Of a DNA stretch of 45,232 nucleotides, positions 1 through 10,432 are shown one piece after another (position 1 is the stretch's first letter; the number at the start of each line of letters is the position of its first letter). The notes beneath the pieces were generated by a model. It was given only the letters and a program-made list of their open reading frames with translations, did no database searches and was not told the DNA's origin. The stretch is from UBA2266 sp964406945 (GTDB lineage Bacteria > Planctomycetota > Phycisphaerae > Sedimentisphaerales > Anaerobacaceae). Where the stretch lies: positions 1 through 45,232 of the forward strand of contig CAYOTO010000024.1 of the NCBI GenBank assembly GCA_964406945.1. The letters are read 5' to 3'. A program made the position numbers and the translations under genes.

Positions 1-1795
1 TGCGGAGGCGGTGGTTGGCAATTCCTTTTTCGACATAGTCGCGAAGCTCGGATTCGGTGTACGGGTCGCTGGATTTCCATGGGTTTTTGTCTTCGGGGAC
101 CGACCATTGTGCGTCTTCGGGGATATGGACGCCTTTGTCCCGGGTAACCAGGTCTCTGTAAAGGGCTTTTGTGTGGACCATCATGGTGTGGCGCATGCGG
201 TAGCCGTGGCGGATCAGCTTTTCGAAAGCGAGTTGTCGCTTCGGGCCGGTCGCATTAGAGTATTTGCGGTACAGCTCTACGTAGCGGACATACAGAGCCA
301 AGTGGTCGAGTCTGGTGTGAATGTCCGGGTCTTCGGTGAGATTGCGGGCGGATTCGAGTAAGCGGTAGAGTCTGCCGATGAGGTCTTCGCAGACGGGGTT
401 GTTGTTGGCCCCATTTATGAGTTCGTAGAATCGGGACATGGACTCTCTGGCGGGGCCGAAAGCCTTTGTCAGGAAGTCGTCAACCATGCTGTCTATACCT
501 TCAGCCCGGTCGATGTCCCATAGAATACGCGATGCGATGTAATAGCCGAGGCCGTTGCAGCCCCAGTTATCGCTGGACTCGGCCGACATGAATCTTGCGC
601 CCTTGGAGTGGAAGTTAGGAATGGTTCTCTGCAGGTATGCGAGGTTCGACCCTCTGGATTTGCCTGGCTGATCGCGGTCCCAGGGAAACACGGCGTAGTA
701 TTCGCGGATGCCGATCGTGGCCCCCTGCCGGGACCAGCCGGTGATAAGTTCGTCGAGGCTGTAGCCGCCTTTGATGAAGGAGGTGGCTATGCTGATAATT
801 ACGTTGGGATGGACGCGTATGGCAGGCGGCGGGGAGTGGTAGTTGTAGGCGTACATGCCGACGTACTTGTTTTCACACTTTTCTTCGAGTGCCCGGGCGA
901 CCTGATTTGCGAGGGTAAGGGCACGGTCGCTGACACTGCCCAGGGCCGCACATTTTTCGCATTCGCACCAGCCGCCGCCGTCGCTGGGGTCCATCGAAAT
1001 ACTGTCGCGGGCGGGATCTTCTTCGAAATATCTTATGGCGTGGTCGACGATGAGCCGGCGCAGATCGGCGTTTCCTATGCAGAGTTTACTGGATTTGCGC
1101 TGTCCGTCCAACAGGCCGAGGTACTCGGGATGGGTGTCGAAGGCCGCCTTGTTGCGACGGATGAAGGACTCATAGGCGTGAGAGATGTTCAAAGTGAAGC
1201 CGGAGGCGGTTCTGTTGCGGCTGCACCAGTCTTTGTATGCCCGGGCGTTATGATCGGCGAGGCCGAAGCCGTACCAGATGCGGCGGTTCAAATAATCGGG
1301 GCGTTCGAGTACGTCAACTTCTATTTGCAAATTGCGTCGCGACGGAATGATTTCCCATGCTCGGCCGGGAAAGAACTGACGGTGGCCGAGGCGATGCAGA
1401 AGGTCCCAGACTGCGTGTTCGACGGCCAGTTCGGTTGCGCCGATGACATAAAGGCCGCTGGAATGCGATTTGAGGATGTAGGCCTCGCGATCGGCTATTT
1501 TATTCACCTGGAGTTTGTTCTGCAGATTCAGGGAGGGCAAATCCCCTGGCAGGCCTACGGCGATGCCGCTTTGTCCGTCGCCGGTTTCCACGGGAAACTC
1601 GGCGCCTGAGATTCTGCCCAGGTATGTGGAGAGGTTCCGGGCCGCATCTTTGACACGCTCGGAGGCATTGTCAGCCGTGACTATGGGCAGCAGTGCTTTT
1701 TCGTCTTTTGCCAGTGGTATGGCGGTTTGTGCACCGGCCGAAACAGCGTATGCGGCCAGAAGTGTGAATGCGACGCAGAGGTTGAGACGCTTCAT
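1..1795 (-). CDS. Secreted DUF4838-family protein (C-terminus outside window)
   Basis: Reading the minus strand from the ATG at 1795 gives 598 codons with no stop up to the window edge, so the C-terminus is missing. It starts with a signal peptide (MKRLNLCVAFTLLAAYAVSAGA). An alpha-glucuronidase-like N-terminal domain follows, with the segment ending ELAVEHAVWDLLHRLGHRQF, and then the DUF4838 core with the cysteine cluster GGGWCECEKCA and an SAESSDNWGCNGLGYY segment. DUF4838 proteins are usually secreted or periplasmic and sit in polysaccharide-utilisation clusters; their exact reaction is not established. It begins 16 bases after the stop of the BNR-repeat gene on the same strand, so the two are probably co-transcribed. 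The long open frames on the opposite strand here are shadows of this gene. Confidence 0.85.
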   Translation of the reverse strand, partial: MKRLNLCVAFTLLAAYAVSAGAQTAIPLAKDEKALLPIVTADNASERVKDAARNLSTYLGRISGAEFPVETGDGQSGIAVGLPGDLPSLNLQNKLQVNKIADREAYILKSHSSGLYVIGATELAVEHAVWDLLHRLGHRQFFPGRAWEIIPSRRNLQIEVDVLERPDYLNRRIWYGFGLADHNARAYKDWCSRNRTASGFTLNISHAYESFIRRNKAAFDTHPEYLGLLDGQRKSSKLCIGNADLRRLIVDHAIRYFEEDPARDSISMDPSDGGGWCECEKCAALGSVSDRALTLANQVARALEEKCENKYVGMYAYNYHSPPPAIRVHPNVIISIATSFIKGGYSLDELITGWSRQGATIGIREYYAVFPWDRDQPGKSRGSNLAYLQRTIPNFHSKGARFMSAESSDNWGCNGLGYYIASRILWDIDRAEGIDSMVDDFLTKAFGPARESMSRFYELINGANNNPVCEDLIGRLYRLLESARNLTEDPDIHTRLDHLALYVRYVELYRKYSNATGPKRQLAFEKLIRHGYRMRHTMMVHTKALYRDLVTRDKGVHIPEDAQWSVPEDKNPWKSSDPYTESELRDYVEKGIANHRLR

Positions 1796-1811
1796 TTTGG
1801 TGTCTCCGGTA

Positions 1812-4253
1812 TCAATTCTTGTTTTTCGGATTTTGCCCGGTGAATCGGGCATTCGGCGCCAGTTGCCAGGTGTCGCCGCCATCGGGGGACATCAGCAGTG
1901 CCCTGCGGTCGCCGGGGTGGTCGGTTCGGTAGAACCAGAATGTTGACCAGTAATCGTACGAGAGAAAGAGCGTGCTGTTTCTGTCGATTGTCAGGCGGTG
2001 ATAGAAGATGCTGTATTCCGAGAACGGAGCCACGACCAGAGGTATGGCGTCGGACCATTCGCCGCGTGGTTCTTTTCGCATGTAGGCGAGATTGCCGTAG
2101 TTGCCTTCGGGGAAATACTTGTTGTCATGCAGCCACAGGCGGAATACGAGATGCAGAGTATTTTCGCGGTCGCAGACCATGCCGACGTAAGTCTGGCGCA
2201 GGCCGGGGCCGACGTCCCGGGCTTTTGTCCACCCGGCGTCGGCGGTATTCGGTGCGAGCGAACGCACGTATTTGAATGTGCGGCCGTGTGTGCCTATGAG
2301 GACGTGGAGGTAGCCGTCCCGGTCCATGGTTATGCAGGGGGAATTGTGAATGTCGTTTGCGGGCGGACCGTAGCCGACAAGGGCGGCGGGGCCGAGTTTA
2401 GCTTTTGAGCGGTCATACGTTGCGACACAGGTGGGGACTCCTGGCACTTTTTTATCCGGGTCTGTCGCCTGGCCCCAGGCGATGTGGACTTTGTTGTCGC
2501 GGGATACGATTGTCGAGGGTATTCCCGAATGGGCCGACAGGCCTATGCACGTATCAGATACCGCTATCGGCGTGCCCATCTCGATATAACCGTCGGGCTT
2601 TCTGGTCGGCAGTATCAGATGCAGGTCGTTTATGCGTCGCCACATGAGTTTGGGGTCTCTGGCGGTCTGGCGGAAACGGGCCAGAGGCGGCGGGCCGGCG
2701 GGTGTATTGTGGCCCGAAAACTGTTCGATGTCGAAACTGCCCGAGCCGGGGACGGGCCAGGCTGTGAAGCTTCGTGCATTATCCTCCGAATGAAACAGAA
2801 GCGTCGTTCCGCCGTCCCGGCCCAGAAAATAGACGTTGTTGTCGGTATCGAACGCAATTTTCGTACCCACCGGACGGATTCCAATGCGTTTGCCCGTATC
2901 GCCTCGCTGCGCCCTAATTGTTTTCGCCCATGAACCGCCGCGAAGAGCAAATATGCCATCGTCGGCGAGTACAAAGGGGCGATTATCCGTGTCGAAGTAC
3001 ATCTGGTTGTCGAGCGGATAGTCGGGAAGATATCCGAACTGGGCGTTTTCGTGTTCGTACGGCTCGAGCTTAATGGGCAGTTTGACCGCCGAGTCGGCCG
3101 GGGGCGTACCGACGTTCAGGGTCAGAGAGGACCAGGTTGAGAATGCACCATCATTCAGAACGGAGGCGCGAAGATGGCATTTCGTGCGGATCTTCCCGGA
3201 CGGCGCCTTGTACTTTAACGAGATTGTTCTCGAAGCTCCGGCCGCTAGCTTGACCTGGTCTGCGGAAAGATTGAGACGCCACGGGCTTTGGCGATCAGAC
3301 TCCAGAGAAAGCTTGATGCTTTTGGATTTTGGGCCGTTGTTGTGGAGCCTGAATTCGACCTGTCCTTCGGAACCGGGGGCGGCGTAGACGTTTCGGCTGT
3401 ACGGCGCGAGAAGCCATCTGTTACCGTGAAAGTCGAACCATGATGACAAGTCCGGCGTCCAGAGGGACAGATGTCGCCGGGGCTTACCGGACTCCCAGCG
3501 GGTTACACCGTCAATGTTGATAGTCGCCTGAGCGCGTTCGAGTTGGAGCTGCCACAGGCTGTCCTTTCGCAACGGGTCGGCGGGAAAGCTTTTACCGGCG
3601 GTTCCCTGCGGGGTTACTTTCATAGCGGCCATCGTTTTGCCGCTTGCGTCAAGGACAGGGATTTCTTCTACGCCTTTGGGCAGGCCGCTGATTTCGACGG
3701 AAAACGGTTGCGTCCGTGGTCGAAAGCCAACGCCGGCGGATGTATCCGGGCTGCGCAGGACGATGGGTTCAACATGGCGGGCATCCCTGTGGCCGCGTGA
3801 GGTTTCTATCAGGTATTTCGGACAGTTGGTCCGGAAGCCCCATGATATGTTTTCGCCATAGCGATCCTGAGTGACGGTAATGTTGAGACCGTAGACACCG
3901 GGTCGCTTAACATCGGTCTGCAGAGTGGCCGTGCGAACGGGTCCGGGGCCGGTTCCGGCTCTTTGCCCGTCGTCTTCTATCCACGTCTGATCCGCCACTT
4001 TGCGGTCCGGGCCGAAGAGCATCGCCCACATGTGGGTCTTCCTGCCGCGGCGGTTGAGATCCTGTTTGAATACTTCGACACGGAGCGGGCCGGCGGGCGC
4101 GTAAAAATACACTCCGCCGCATCCGCCGAGTTTCAGATTCGGACCGTTTAGCCCGGCGGCAATTGACGTGCAGGACAGAGAAACCATAAGAAGCAATTGT
4201 ATATGTATCTTTGTAGAAAGACTGGAGAAGCTTGTGGTTTCGATCATAATCAT
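1812..4253 (-). CDS. Secreted BNR-repeat (sialidase-like propeller) protein
   Basis: This is an 813-residue protein, taken from the ATG at 4253, with an ATG six bases further in as an alternative. An AGGA lies just upstream of the first ATG. The frame stays open further upstream but would remove the signal peptide (IHIQLLLMVSLSCTSIAAG). The N-terminal half contains beta-sandwich-like segments. The C-terminal half (about residues 440-813) has repeated propeller motifs such as NKVHIAWGQATD, DGYLHVLIGTHGRTFKY and NTLHLVFRLWLHD, ending with SPDGGDTWQLAP, an Asp-box (SxDxGxTW)-type motif. This matches the BNR_4 family of putative neuraminidase-like or polysaccharide-lyase-associated proteins. It is the first gene of the minus-strand pair with the DUF4838 gene and is divergent from the DUF4091 gene. 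The substrate cannot be read from sequence. Confidence 0.75.
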   Translation of the reverse strand: MIMIETTSFSSLSTKIHIQLLLMVSLSCTSIAAGLNGPNLKLGGCGGVYFYAPAGPLRVEVFKQDLNRRGRKTHMWAMLFGPDRKVADQTWIEDDGQRAGTGPGPVRTATLQTDVKRPGVYGLNITVTQDRYGENISWGFRTNCPKYLIETSRGHRDARHVEPIVLRSPDTSAGVGFRPRTQPFSVEISGLPKGVEEIPVLDASGKTMAAMKVTPQGTAGKSFPADPLRKDSLWQLQLERAQATINIDGVTRWESGKPRRHLSLWTPDLSSWFDFHGNRWLLAPYSRNVYAAPGSEGQVEFRLHNNGPKSKSIKLSLESDRQSPWRLNLSADQVKLAAGASRTISLKYKAPSGKIRTKCHLRASVLNDGAFSTWSSLTLNVGTPPADSAVKLPIKLEPYEHENAQFGYLPDYPLDNQMYFDTDNRPFVLADDGIFALRGGSWAKTIRAQRGDTGKRIGIRPVGTKIAFDTDNNVYFLGRDGGTTLLFHSEDNARSFTAWPVPGSGSFDIEQFSGHNTPAGPPPLARFRQTARDPKLMWRRINDLHLILPTRKPDGYIEMGTPIAVSDTCIGLSAHSGIPSTIVSRDNKVHIAWGQATDPDKKVPGVPTCVATYDRSKAKLGPAALVGYGPPANDIHNSPCITMDRDGYLHVLIGTHGRTFKYVRSLAPNTADAGWTKARDVGPGLRQTYVGMVCDRENTLHLVFRLWLHDNKYFPEGNYGNLAYMRKEPRGEWSDAIPLVVAPFSEYSIFYHRLTIDRNSTLFLSYDYWSTFWFYRTDHPGDRRALLMSPDGGDTWQLAPNARFTGQNPKNKN

Positions 4254-4409
4254 TTTCCTGATTCGCGGTTCATTGCGATTAAGCATCGCAGCTATTCTAC
4301 GAATTTTTGCGGGCCGGTGCAAAATCGAAAACGGCGGGCAACTGTTGAAGAAAGGCGGTATTCTGGTAGACTTATATCGGCCGTAAAACTCCTTTGAAAG
4401 TGGTGCTGT

Positions 4410-6149
4410 ATGCGAAGACAAGAAATCGAGCGGGTTATTCTGGGGACGCTTTTGATTGCCGGGATGTGTGGCGGGCGGACCCGAGCCGTCGAGGTTGATA
4501 ACCTGAGCGGGTATGTTGTAGAACCGATCAGTTCCCGGATGATCCTGCCGGATACGGATCCGGTGCCCGGACAACTTGCGAAAGAAGTCTCGATAACAGC
4601 CGCTCCGGGTGAATATGAGCCGGCCAGCATCGTGCTCAGGGCCAAACGGGACCTGGAGGATGTGCGGATCGAGGTGTCCGATCTTACGAACGACAAAGCG
4701 CTAATTTCGGCCGAGCATGTAGATATCAAGGTGGTGAAGTGCTGGTATCAGGCGACGACGGCCTGGCACGGAATTCATACGCGGCCGAAGGAGGGACGCA
4801 AAGTTCTTGTTCCAGAGCTTCTGCTTAATGACGATTCACTGGTGAGGGTCGACCGCGAGCGGCAGCGGAATTATTTGAAACTTGGCTTCAAGGACAGAGA
4901 CAAGTACGTTTGGATAAGCAATCCGAACGAGCCTGACGGCGACAAGATGAAGGTACTCTCGGTCGAGGATTATCCTGTGAAGGACAGCCCGGACCTGCTG
5001 GGTGTCGATATTGCCACGGACACGAATAAGCAGTTCTGGATTACGGTTAAAGCGCCGGCGGATGCCGAGGCCGGAGTTTACAAGGGTAAAATTCTTGTAA
5101 AGAGTGACAACGTACCGGTGGCGTCTCTGAGGCTCCAAGTCAGGGTGTTGCCATACACGCTGGAAGAACCGGCAACTCGCTATGATGTTACAAAGCCCTT
5201 TATCAGCAGTATTTACTACAGAGGGAAGTTGGGGGCCGGGCATCCCGAAGGGAGCGTTTCATCCGAGTATAAGAGCCAGATGCAACTGGCGGCCGAATTG
5301 CAAAATATGCTCGCTCACAACATCACTAATCCGACGTGTTATCAGGGATTCGACTCCGAACTGCTGGGACGGTACCTGGAAATAAAAAACGAGGCCGGGA
5401 TGACCAGTCGCCAGCTTTATTACCTGGGCGTTTCGGCTAACAGCAATCCGAAGACTATAGCGAAACTTATGGAATATGTACGGCAGTACGGTCTGAAAAA
5501 AGTGTATTTCTACGGAATCGACGAAGCGAGGGGCGACAGGCTGAAGGCTCAGCGGCTTGCGTGGGCCGCGACGCGACAGGCGGGCGGCAGAGTTTTCGTC
5601 GCCGGGGGTATCGGCAGGAATTTCGAGGCAATGGGGGATATACAGGACCTGCATATCTGCGCGGGTCGTCCGCGGAAGGATGAGGCCGAAAAATGGCATT
5701 CGGTCGGGCACAAGGTTTTCTGCTATGCGTGGCCGCAGGGAGGGCCCGAGGACCCGGAACTGTGGCGCAGACATTACGGGCTCGCTCTCTGGATGGCTGA
5801 TTACGACGGGGCCTGCACATACTGCTATCAGCATTCGTTCGGCAATATCTGGAACGATTTCGATCATTATCACTATCGCGATCACGTGGTTGCCTATCCG
5901 ACGGTCGACGGGGTAATCGATACGATAGCATTCGAGGGCTACCGCGAGGCAATCGACGATATCAGATATGCCACGACTCTGACGAAGGCAATGAAAGGAG
6001 CACGCAAATCACGGGATGCCGATATGATGAAAACCGCCGAGGCGGCGGAAAAGTGGCTCTCGGAGATCGATCCGATGGCCGACGACCTCAACCGGATCAG
6101 AGCGAAGATAATAGAGTATACGCTGGCGTTTAAGGGCCACGGGCACTGA
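4410..6149 (+). CDS. DUF4091 / GH123-like glycoside hydrolase
   Basis: This 579-residue protein has an N-terminal signal-like segment and a beta-sandwich domain (about residues 30-250, including ITAAPGEYEPASIVLRA). A TIM-barrel-like domain of the DUF4091/GH123 type follows. The adjacent Asp371-Glu372 pair in YFYGIDEARG corresponds to the Asp-Glu pair used in the substrate-assisted mechanism of GH123 beta-N-acetylgalactosaminidases. This is a family-level argument and the natural sugar here is unknown. The C-terminal motif YREAIDDIRYATTL is also characteristic of DUF4091. The ATG at 4410 is the first in frame, with only a weak ribosome site. The clan-A hydrolase gene follows 104 bases downstream on the same strand. 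Confidence 0.8.
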   Translation: MRRQEIERVILGTLLIAGMCGGRTRAVEVDNLSGYVVEPISSRMILPDTDPVPGQLAKEVSITAAPGEYEPASIVLRAKRDLEDVRIEVSDLTNDKALISAEHVDIKVVKCWYQATTAWHGIHTRPKEGRKVLVPELLLNDDSLVRVDRERQRNYLKLGFKDRDKYVWISNPNEPDGDKMKVLSVEDYPVKDSPDLLGVDIATDTNKQFWITVKAPADAEAGVYKGKILVKSDNVPVASLRLQVRVLPYTLEEPATRYDVTKPFISSIYYRGKLGAGHPEGSVSSEYKSQMQLAAELQNMLAHNITNPTCYQGFDSELLGRYLEIKNEAGMTSRQLYYLGVSANSNPKTIAKLMEYVRQYGLKKVYFYGIDEARGDRLKAQRLAWAATRQAGGRVFVAGGIGRNFEAMGDIQDLHICAGRPRKDEAEKWHSVGHKVFCYAWPQGGPEDPELWRRHYGLALWMADYDGACTYCYQHSFGNIWNDFDHYHYRDHVVAYPTVDGVIDTIAFEGYREAIDDIRYATTLTKAMKGARKSRDADMMKTAEAAEKWLSEIDPMADDLNRIRAKIIEYTLAFKGHGH

Positions 6150-6253
6150 GAACGCGTGCTGTAACTGCGGTCCGGATGGGTGGCATATTCACCGCGAACA
6201 GCTCTGGTAGCATAGCGGGCGCAAATTCGAGAGACAGGATGACAGGAGCGAAT

Positions 6254-8248
6254 ATGAAGAATTTGTTTCGAACTATTGTGATCGGCCTGGCGGTCTTGAG
6301 TCTATCGAGTTCGGGTGTGGGCGCTATTGAGAGGATCGTGCTCGAGCGAGGCTGTCCGCAGGCGAATGTCTTTCTCGAAGACGAAACAGTCAGAATCAGG
6401 GTGCCTGCAAACTCGCCGGACACAGCGACAAAATGGAGAATGGTAAACGACTGGGCAAAGGAGATAGCAGGCGGCGATCTAGCCGGCGAGCGTTCGCGGA
6501 TTGTTGTAGAGAATCCGGGTATCGGTTGGTACAGGATAGAAATCCTGGATTCGGAGGGCAAGTGCCTGTCACGGACTACGGCGGCAGTCCTGGCAAGGCT
6601 CTCGGCGCCCACTCCGGAGGACTCGCCGGTCTGCGTCGATTCGGCTACCGCTTGGTTTGCAAGCGGCGATGCCCCCGGGCAGGAGCGGTTCGCGCATCTT
6701 GCGGCTCTGGCCGGGGTAAACTGGGTGAGGGACCGTATGAAATGGAGAGAAATTCAGCCCGAGCCGGGCCGGTTCGAGCAATCCACGACTTACGACATGT
6801 CTGCCCGGATCCAGTCCGAATATGGCCTGAAGGTACTTCAGGTTTTCCACGATACCCCGCCGTGGGCTGTCGAACAGGGCCAAAGCACCGGGCGGTTTGT
6901 GACGGACTTAAGGATTCTTTATCGTTTCTGTAAGGCGATGGCGATCAGGTACAAGGGCCGGGTGCAGGCGTGGGAGCCGTGGAACGAGGCAAATGTGTCG
7001 GATTTCGGCGGGCATACCACCGACGAGATGTGTTCGTACCAGAAAGCGGCCTATCTGGGTTTTAAGACGGGCGATCCGGATGTGACCGTCTGCTGGAATG
7101 TGTCGACGGCGGTGCCAACGGCCCTGCAGACGCAGATTGTGCTGGAGAACGAGACGTGGCCGTATTTTGACACGTACAACAGTCATACGTATGACTGGCC
7201 GGATTCGTATGCGGATTTGTGGGGGCCGGTCCGTGAGGCAGCCTGCGGGCGGCCTATCTGGGTCACCGAAAGCGACAGAGGGATAAAATACAGCGGGCCC
7301 GAGCCCTGGTGCGAATTGACGCGCGAGGGTGAAATTCAAAAGGCCGAGTTCATGGCCCAATCGTATGCGAGCAGCTTGTGGGCGGGTTCGAGCAGGCATT
7401 TTCATTTCATTCTGGGCAATTATTACGAGGACAGGAATCACGTTCAGTTCGGTCTGCTGCGTCTGGACCAGACGCCCCGGCCCGCATATGTCGCGTTGGC
7501 GGCGGTCGGGCGTTTCCTTGCGGGCGCGAAGTGTCTGGGCAAGTGGGATTTGTCCGGCAGACCCGAGGCGCATATCTACGCATTCCGCGCCCGCCCGGAC
7601 GGTCTGGAGCGGGATGTGCTGGTGGCATGGGCGGAGAGAGGCGGCGAATGGGATCGCAGAGGAAAGACGCTGGTCGACTGGAAGTTGCCGGATGGTATGG
7701 AGGTCGAGGGTTGTTACGATTATCTGGGCAGGTCGCTCGGAATGGGGCCACCGGCAGAATTGCGCTCTGCGCCGGTATTTGTTCTGCTGGAGTCGGGCGA
7801 TGCTTCGAAATTACCGCTGGAGCCGCGGTCCGAATCGCAGTCTCGAAAGGGTTCGGTCAGCCCGGTCGTTATGCAACTGAACATGCCGCGTTCGACTACC
7901 ATCAAGCTCAATCAGATTCAATGGTCCTCTGAGTACGGCCACAAGGTCCCGACGGAAAAGATCGTCGATCTTCCCGTCAGCGTTTATAACTTTGCCGACA
8001 AACGGGTTGAAGGCAGCATCGTGTTAGAGCATATTCCGGCGGGCTGGAAGCTGACGCCGAATGAATGGCGACTGCGCCTGGAACCGATGGAACGCAGGCA
8101 ATTGACCATTAATTTGAAGCGGCCCGAGCAATCCAGGCAGGAGCCGGCGGATACCTGGCTCAAGCTGCGAGGTGATTTCGGGACCGGTGGTCGGCCGGTT
8201 CTGGCATTTCGTCTGATATCACATCCCGGCGAAGGGTACCCCGAATAG
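6254..8248 (+). CDS. Secreted clan-A glycoside hydrolase (GH39-like)
   Basis: This 664-residue protein starts at the ATG preceded by AGGAGCGAAT, giving the signal peptide MKNLFRTIVIGLAVLSLSSSGVGA. The (beta/alpha)8 domain spans about residues 120-450. Glu245 in WEPWNEANV is the expected acid/base and Glu339 in PIWVTESDRG is the expected nucleophile of clan GH-A retaining enzymes. The layout resembles GH39 beta-xylosidase/iduronidase-like proteins. A C-terminal beta-sandwich (NEW3-like, about residues 550-664, PVSVYNFADKRVEGS) follows. It lies downstream of the DUF4091 gene and converges on the heparinase gene with 24 bases between stops. Family membership beyond clan A is uncertain. Confidence 0.75.
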   Translation: MKNLFRTIVIGLAVLSLSSSGVGAIERIVLERGCPQANVFLEDETVRIRVPANSPDTATKWRMVNDWAKEIAGGDLAGERSRIVVENPGIGWYRIEILDSEGKCLSRTTAAVLARLSAPTPEDSPVCVDSATAWFASGDAPGQERFAHLAALAGVNWVRDRMKWREIQPEPGRFEQSTTYDMSARIQSEYGLKVLQVFHDTPPWAVEQGQSTGRFVTDLRILYRFCKAMAIRYKGRVQAWEPWNEANVSDFGGHTTDEMCSYQKAAYLGFKTGDPDVTVCWNVSTAVPTALQTQIVLENETWPYFDTYNSHTYDWPDSYADLWGPVREAACGRPIWVTESDRGIKYSGPEPWCELTREGEIQKAEFMAQSYASSLWAGSSRHFHFILGNYYEDRNHVQFGLLRLDQTPRPAYVALAAVGRFLAGAKCLGKWDLSGRPEAHIYAFRARPDGLERDVLVAWAERGGEWDRRGKTLVDWKLPDGMEVEGCYDYLGRSLGMGPPAELRSAPVFVLLESGDASKLPLEPRSESQSRKGSVSPVVMQLNMPRSTTIKLNQIQWSSEYGHKVPTEKIVDLPVSVYNFADKRVEGSIVLEHIPAGWKLTPNEWRLRLEPMERRQLTINLKRPEQSRQEPADTWLKLRGDFGTGGRPVLAFRLISHPGEGYPE

Positions 8249-8272
8249 CTGCGAGGTCAATTCCAAAGCCGG

Positions 8273-10174
8273 TCAATCGGACCATTGCGTAAGAGGTTTC
8301 AAATCCGTCGGCGGTTCGGTATCTGCACCCGTTGGAATAAGGCAGACGGCCGTTCGGACTTTCTGCTTTGGTGACAAAGACAGCTCGAAACCGACCAGAC
8401 GCGTGCCGGGGTTGGAAGCGTCCCAATCTTTTTTGGGCGCAGTGGACCAGGTTTGAAGTTGTACCTGTTGGTCGGCAATGACGGTCATTTTCAAAGTCTT
8501 GCCGTCCTGTTTGAGAAACGCGGTATTGCCGTTCGACGTTGATACCGACGCCGGTGTAACCATGGCCCATCTGACTTTGGACTGTTTGTTGGTAGCCTGA
8601 AACTCGTCCTGTATGACAGCGCCGCCGCCCGGCAGCAGAGATCCGCCGCGGAGAGAACGCTTCAGTTGTCCGTCGTAAACACCCGACATGTCGAATACCA
8701 CATGCCCAGAAGATTCGTCATCGGAGAAGCGGATTATTGGTGCGCTGCCGCTTACCTTCTGATGCCTGCCATCGACTACCAGTGTGTTGTGAGATAGATT
8801 GTTGTAGCGGAAAATGGTCCAGCGCTGGGCGTTCTGGGCTCTGCCCCAGAGATTCATGCCTCGCGACTCTATCTTGTGATAGCTCTCGGGGCCCAGATCG
8901 ACGGCCCAGCGGACTCCGTCGGCGTCCAGTACGAATGAACCGACGTCCATGTGGCCGTGCGAAACGCCGGGCGAACCGCCTTTTATTGCCAGATAAGTTG
9001 CCTCGGGATCCGTCCATGAGGTCCTGAACATTGCGACGGGATTGCTGCCTCGGCCCCGCCAGGCGAGCTTTTCAGGGACGGTTGCGGGACTGTCGCACCA
9101 CAGCAGCGTAAGCGGTGCGAATCGGCTTCGAACAAGTCGCGCCGAATCGCCATCCAGGGCATCCTTCCAGATCTGATGCTGATTCCAGGCCAGCGAAGGA
9201 CGGTCGTATTTTTGGGCGAACCAGAAGACCGCGGGAACGAAACCACCTATCGAGCCGCTGTCCGGGTAGTTGAAATAGCGTCCGGTCGGGCCGGTTACGT
9301 GGAGGTAGTATTCGGCGCTTCGGGCAAAGCCGTCTGCTTCGGAGAGGCCGAAATCCGTATCAAGAACGGACTCCAGAGCCGCCAGCAGAATCACATTGTA
9401 GCTGGTTCCGTAGACCCAGTAGCCGGGTCCTTCGGGGTAGGCGCCATCCGGCTGGTAATGTTTCATCACGACCTGAACACCGTTGACGGCTCGATGGACC
9501 AGCTTTTGGGCGAGTTCCGGCTCGTGCTCCATTATGGCCAGTGCGCCGAGGGTAATGCCGCCGTTGCAGACCTGGTTCCAGTTGTTGCCGCCCCTGATCC
9601 AGCCGTGATTTCCCAGAGACGGCTGCAAGCCTTTTTCGAGGATGGCGCTGCGGATTTTCGCCCGGTTTTGCGACGAAAGATCGTTATAAAGCCAGTCGTA
9701 GCCGATTGCCAGAGCCGCGGTCATTTCCGCTACATCGAGAAAGTGGCTGGGGTTCCAGTCGGAGAACCCTGCGGCCGCGAGCATCTCTTCTTCAGCTCTT
9801 GCCAGATATACGCGTTTGTCCGAAAGACGATAGGCCATCCCGAGGTGTATTACCCGGTCAAGGCATCGCCGGGAGACGCTCAAGAGCCGACGGCCGGTTT
9901 TGACGCGTTTCACGGGGGAATCATCTAAAATGTCGTCGGCCTTGGTCAGAAGTGCTTTGTAGAACACGCGTTGGAGGCGTTCGGTCTGGACGGCCTTCTT
10001 GACGCGTGAAAGCTGTTTGTCGCCCACAAACAGACGCGGATGGGCCGGTGCGGGCCCGTCAAACACGGCTGTTACCTCTTGCATGGGTATTTCTCGAAAA
10101 GCGGGATCGTCAGCCGCCCGGAGGATGCTCAGAGGCAATACTGAAAACACGACAAAAATGCGAAGCAAATACAT
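8273..10174 (-). CDS. Heparinase II/III-family polysaccharide lyase
   Basis: This is a 633-residue protein. I chose the ATG at 10174 because GGAGCC lies just upstream and a signal peptide (MYLLRIFVVFSVLPLSILRA) follows. The open frame extends further upstream without coding character. The N-terminal alpha/alpha-toroid-type domain contains RGGNNWNQVCNGGITLGALA and YPEGPGYWVYGTSYN, which carry the Asn and Tyr residues typical of these lyases. The C-terminal heparinase II/III-like beta-sandwich (about residues 375-600) contains GVSHGHMDVGSFVLDADG and YNNLSHNTLVVDG, with the conserved histidines. Related enzymes cleave uronic-acid-containing polysaccharides by beta-elimination; the substrate here is unknown. 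It opposes the clan-A hydrolase gene. Confidence 0.85.
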   Translation of the reverse strand: MYLLRIFVVFSVLPLSILRAADDPAFREIPMQEVTAVFDGPAPAHPRLFVGDKQLSRVKKAVQTERLQRVFYKALLTKADDILDDSPVKRVKTGRRLLSVSRRCLDRVIHLGMAYRLSDKRVYLARAEEEMLAAAGFSDWNPSHFLDVAEMTAALAIGYDWLYNDLSSQNRAKIRSAILEKGLQPSLGNHGWIRGGNNWNQVCNGGITLGALAIMEHEPELAQKLVHRAVNGVQVVMKHYQPDGAYPEGPGYWVYGTSYNVILLAALESVLDTDFGLSEADGFARSAEYYLHVTGPTGRYFNYPDSGSIGGFVPAVFWFAQKYDRPSLAWNQHQIWKDALDGDSARLVRSRFAPLTLLWCDSPATVPEKLAWRGRGSNPVAMFRTSWTDPEATYLAIKGGSPGVSHGHMDVGSFVLDADGVRWAVDLGPESYHKIESRGMNLWGRAQNAQRWTIFRYNNLSHNTLVVDGRHQKVSGSAPIIRFSDDESSGHVVFDMSGVYDGQLKRSLRGGSLLPGGGAVIQDEFQATNKQSKVRWAMVTPASVSTSNGNTAFLKQDGKTLKMTVIADQQVQLQTWSTAPKKDWDASNPGTRLVGFELSLSPKQKVRTAVCLIPTGADTEPPTDLKPLTQWSD

Positions 10175-10432
10175 AGTAGGCTCCTTCTTTAGTTGTTTGT
10201 TATTTGACCTGCGATTGTACACTATGTGCCGGGCAGAATCTACCAGGTTGCATCGCATGCGCTTCCGCAGAGGTTTTAGTGCCGGGTTTGGGAGTTTTCG
10301 TGTAACTATCGGCTTGTGCGTGCGTCTATTAAGGTGGAGTTGTGTCAAATGCAAATACAGCATAAGGGACGAAAGCCTCTGGTTTTCGCTTTTTGTGTTG
10401 GCTGCAGAGTAATTAAGCTTTACATTCAGATT

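Noticed and set aside
608..1609. Long open frame of 333 codons on the plus strand
   Set aside because: It is a shadow of the minus-strand DUF4838 gene, which has a signal peptide, family motifs and unbroken coding from 1795 to the window edge.
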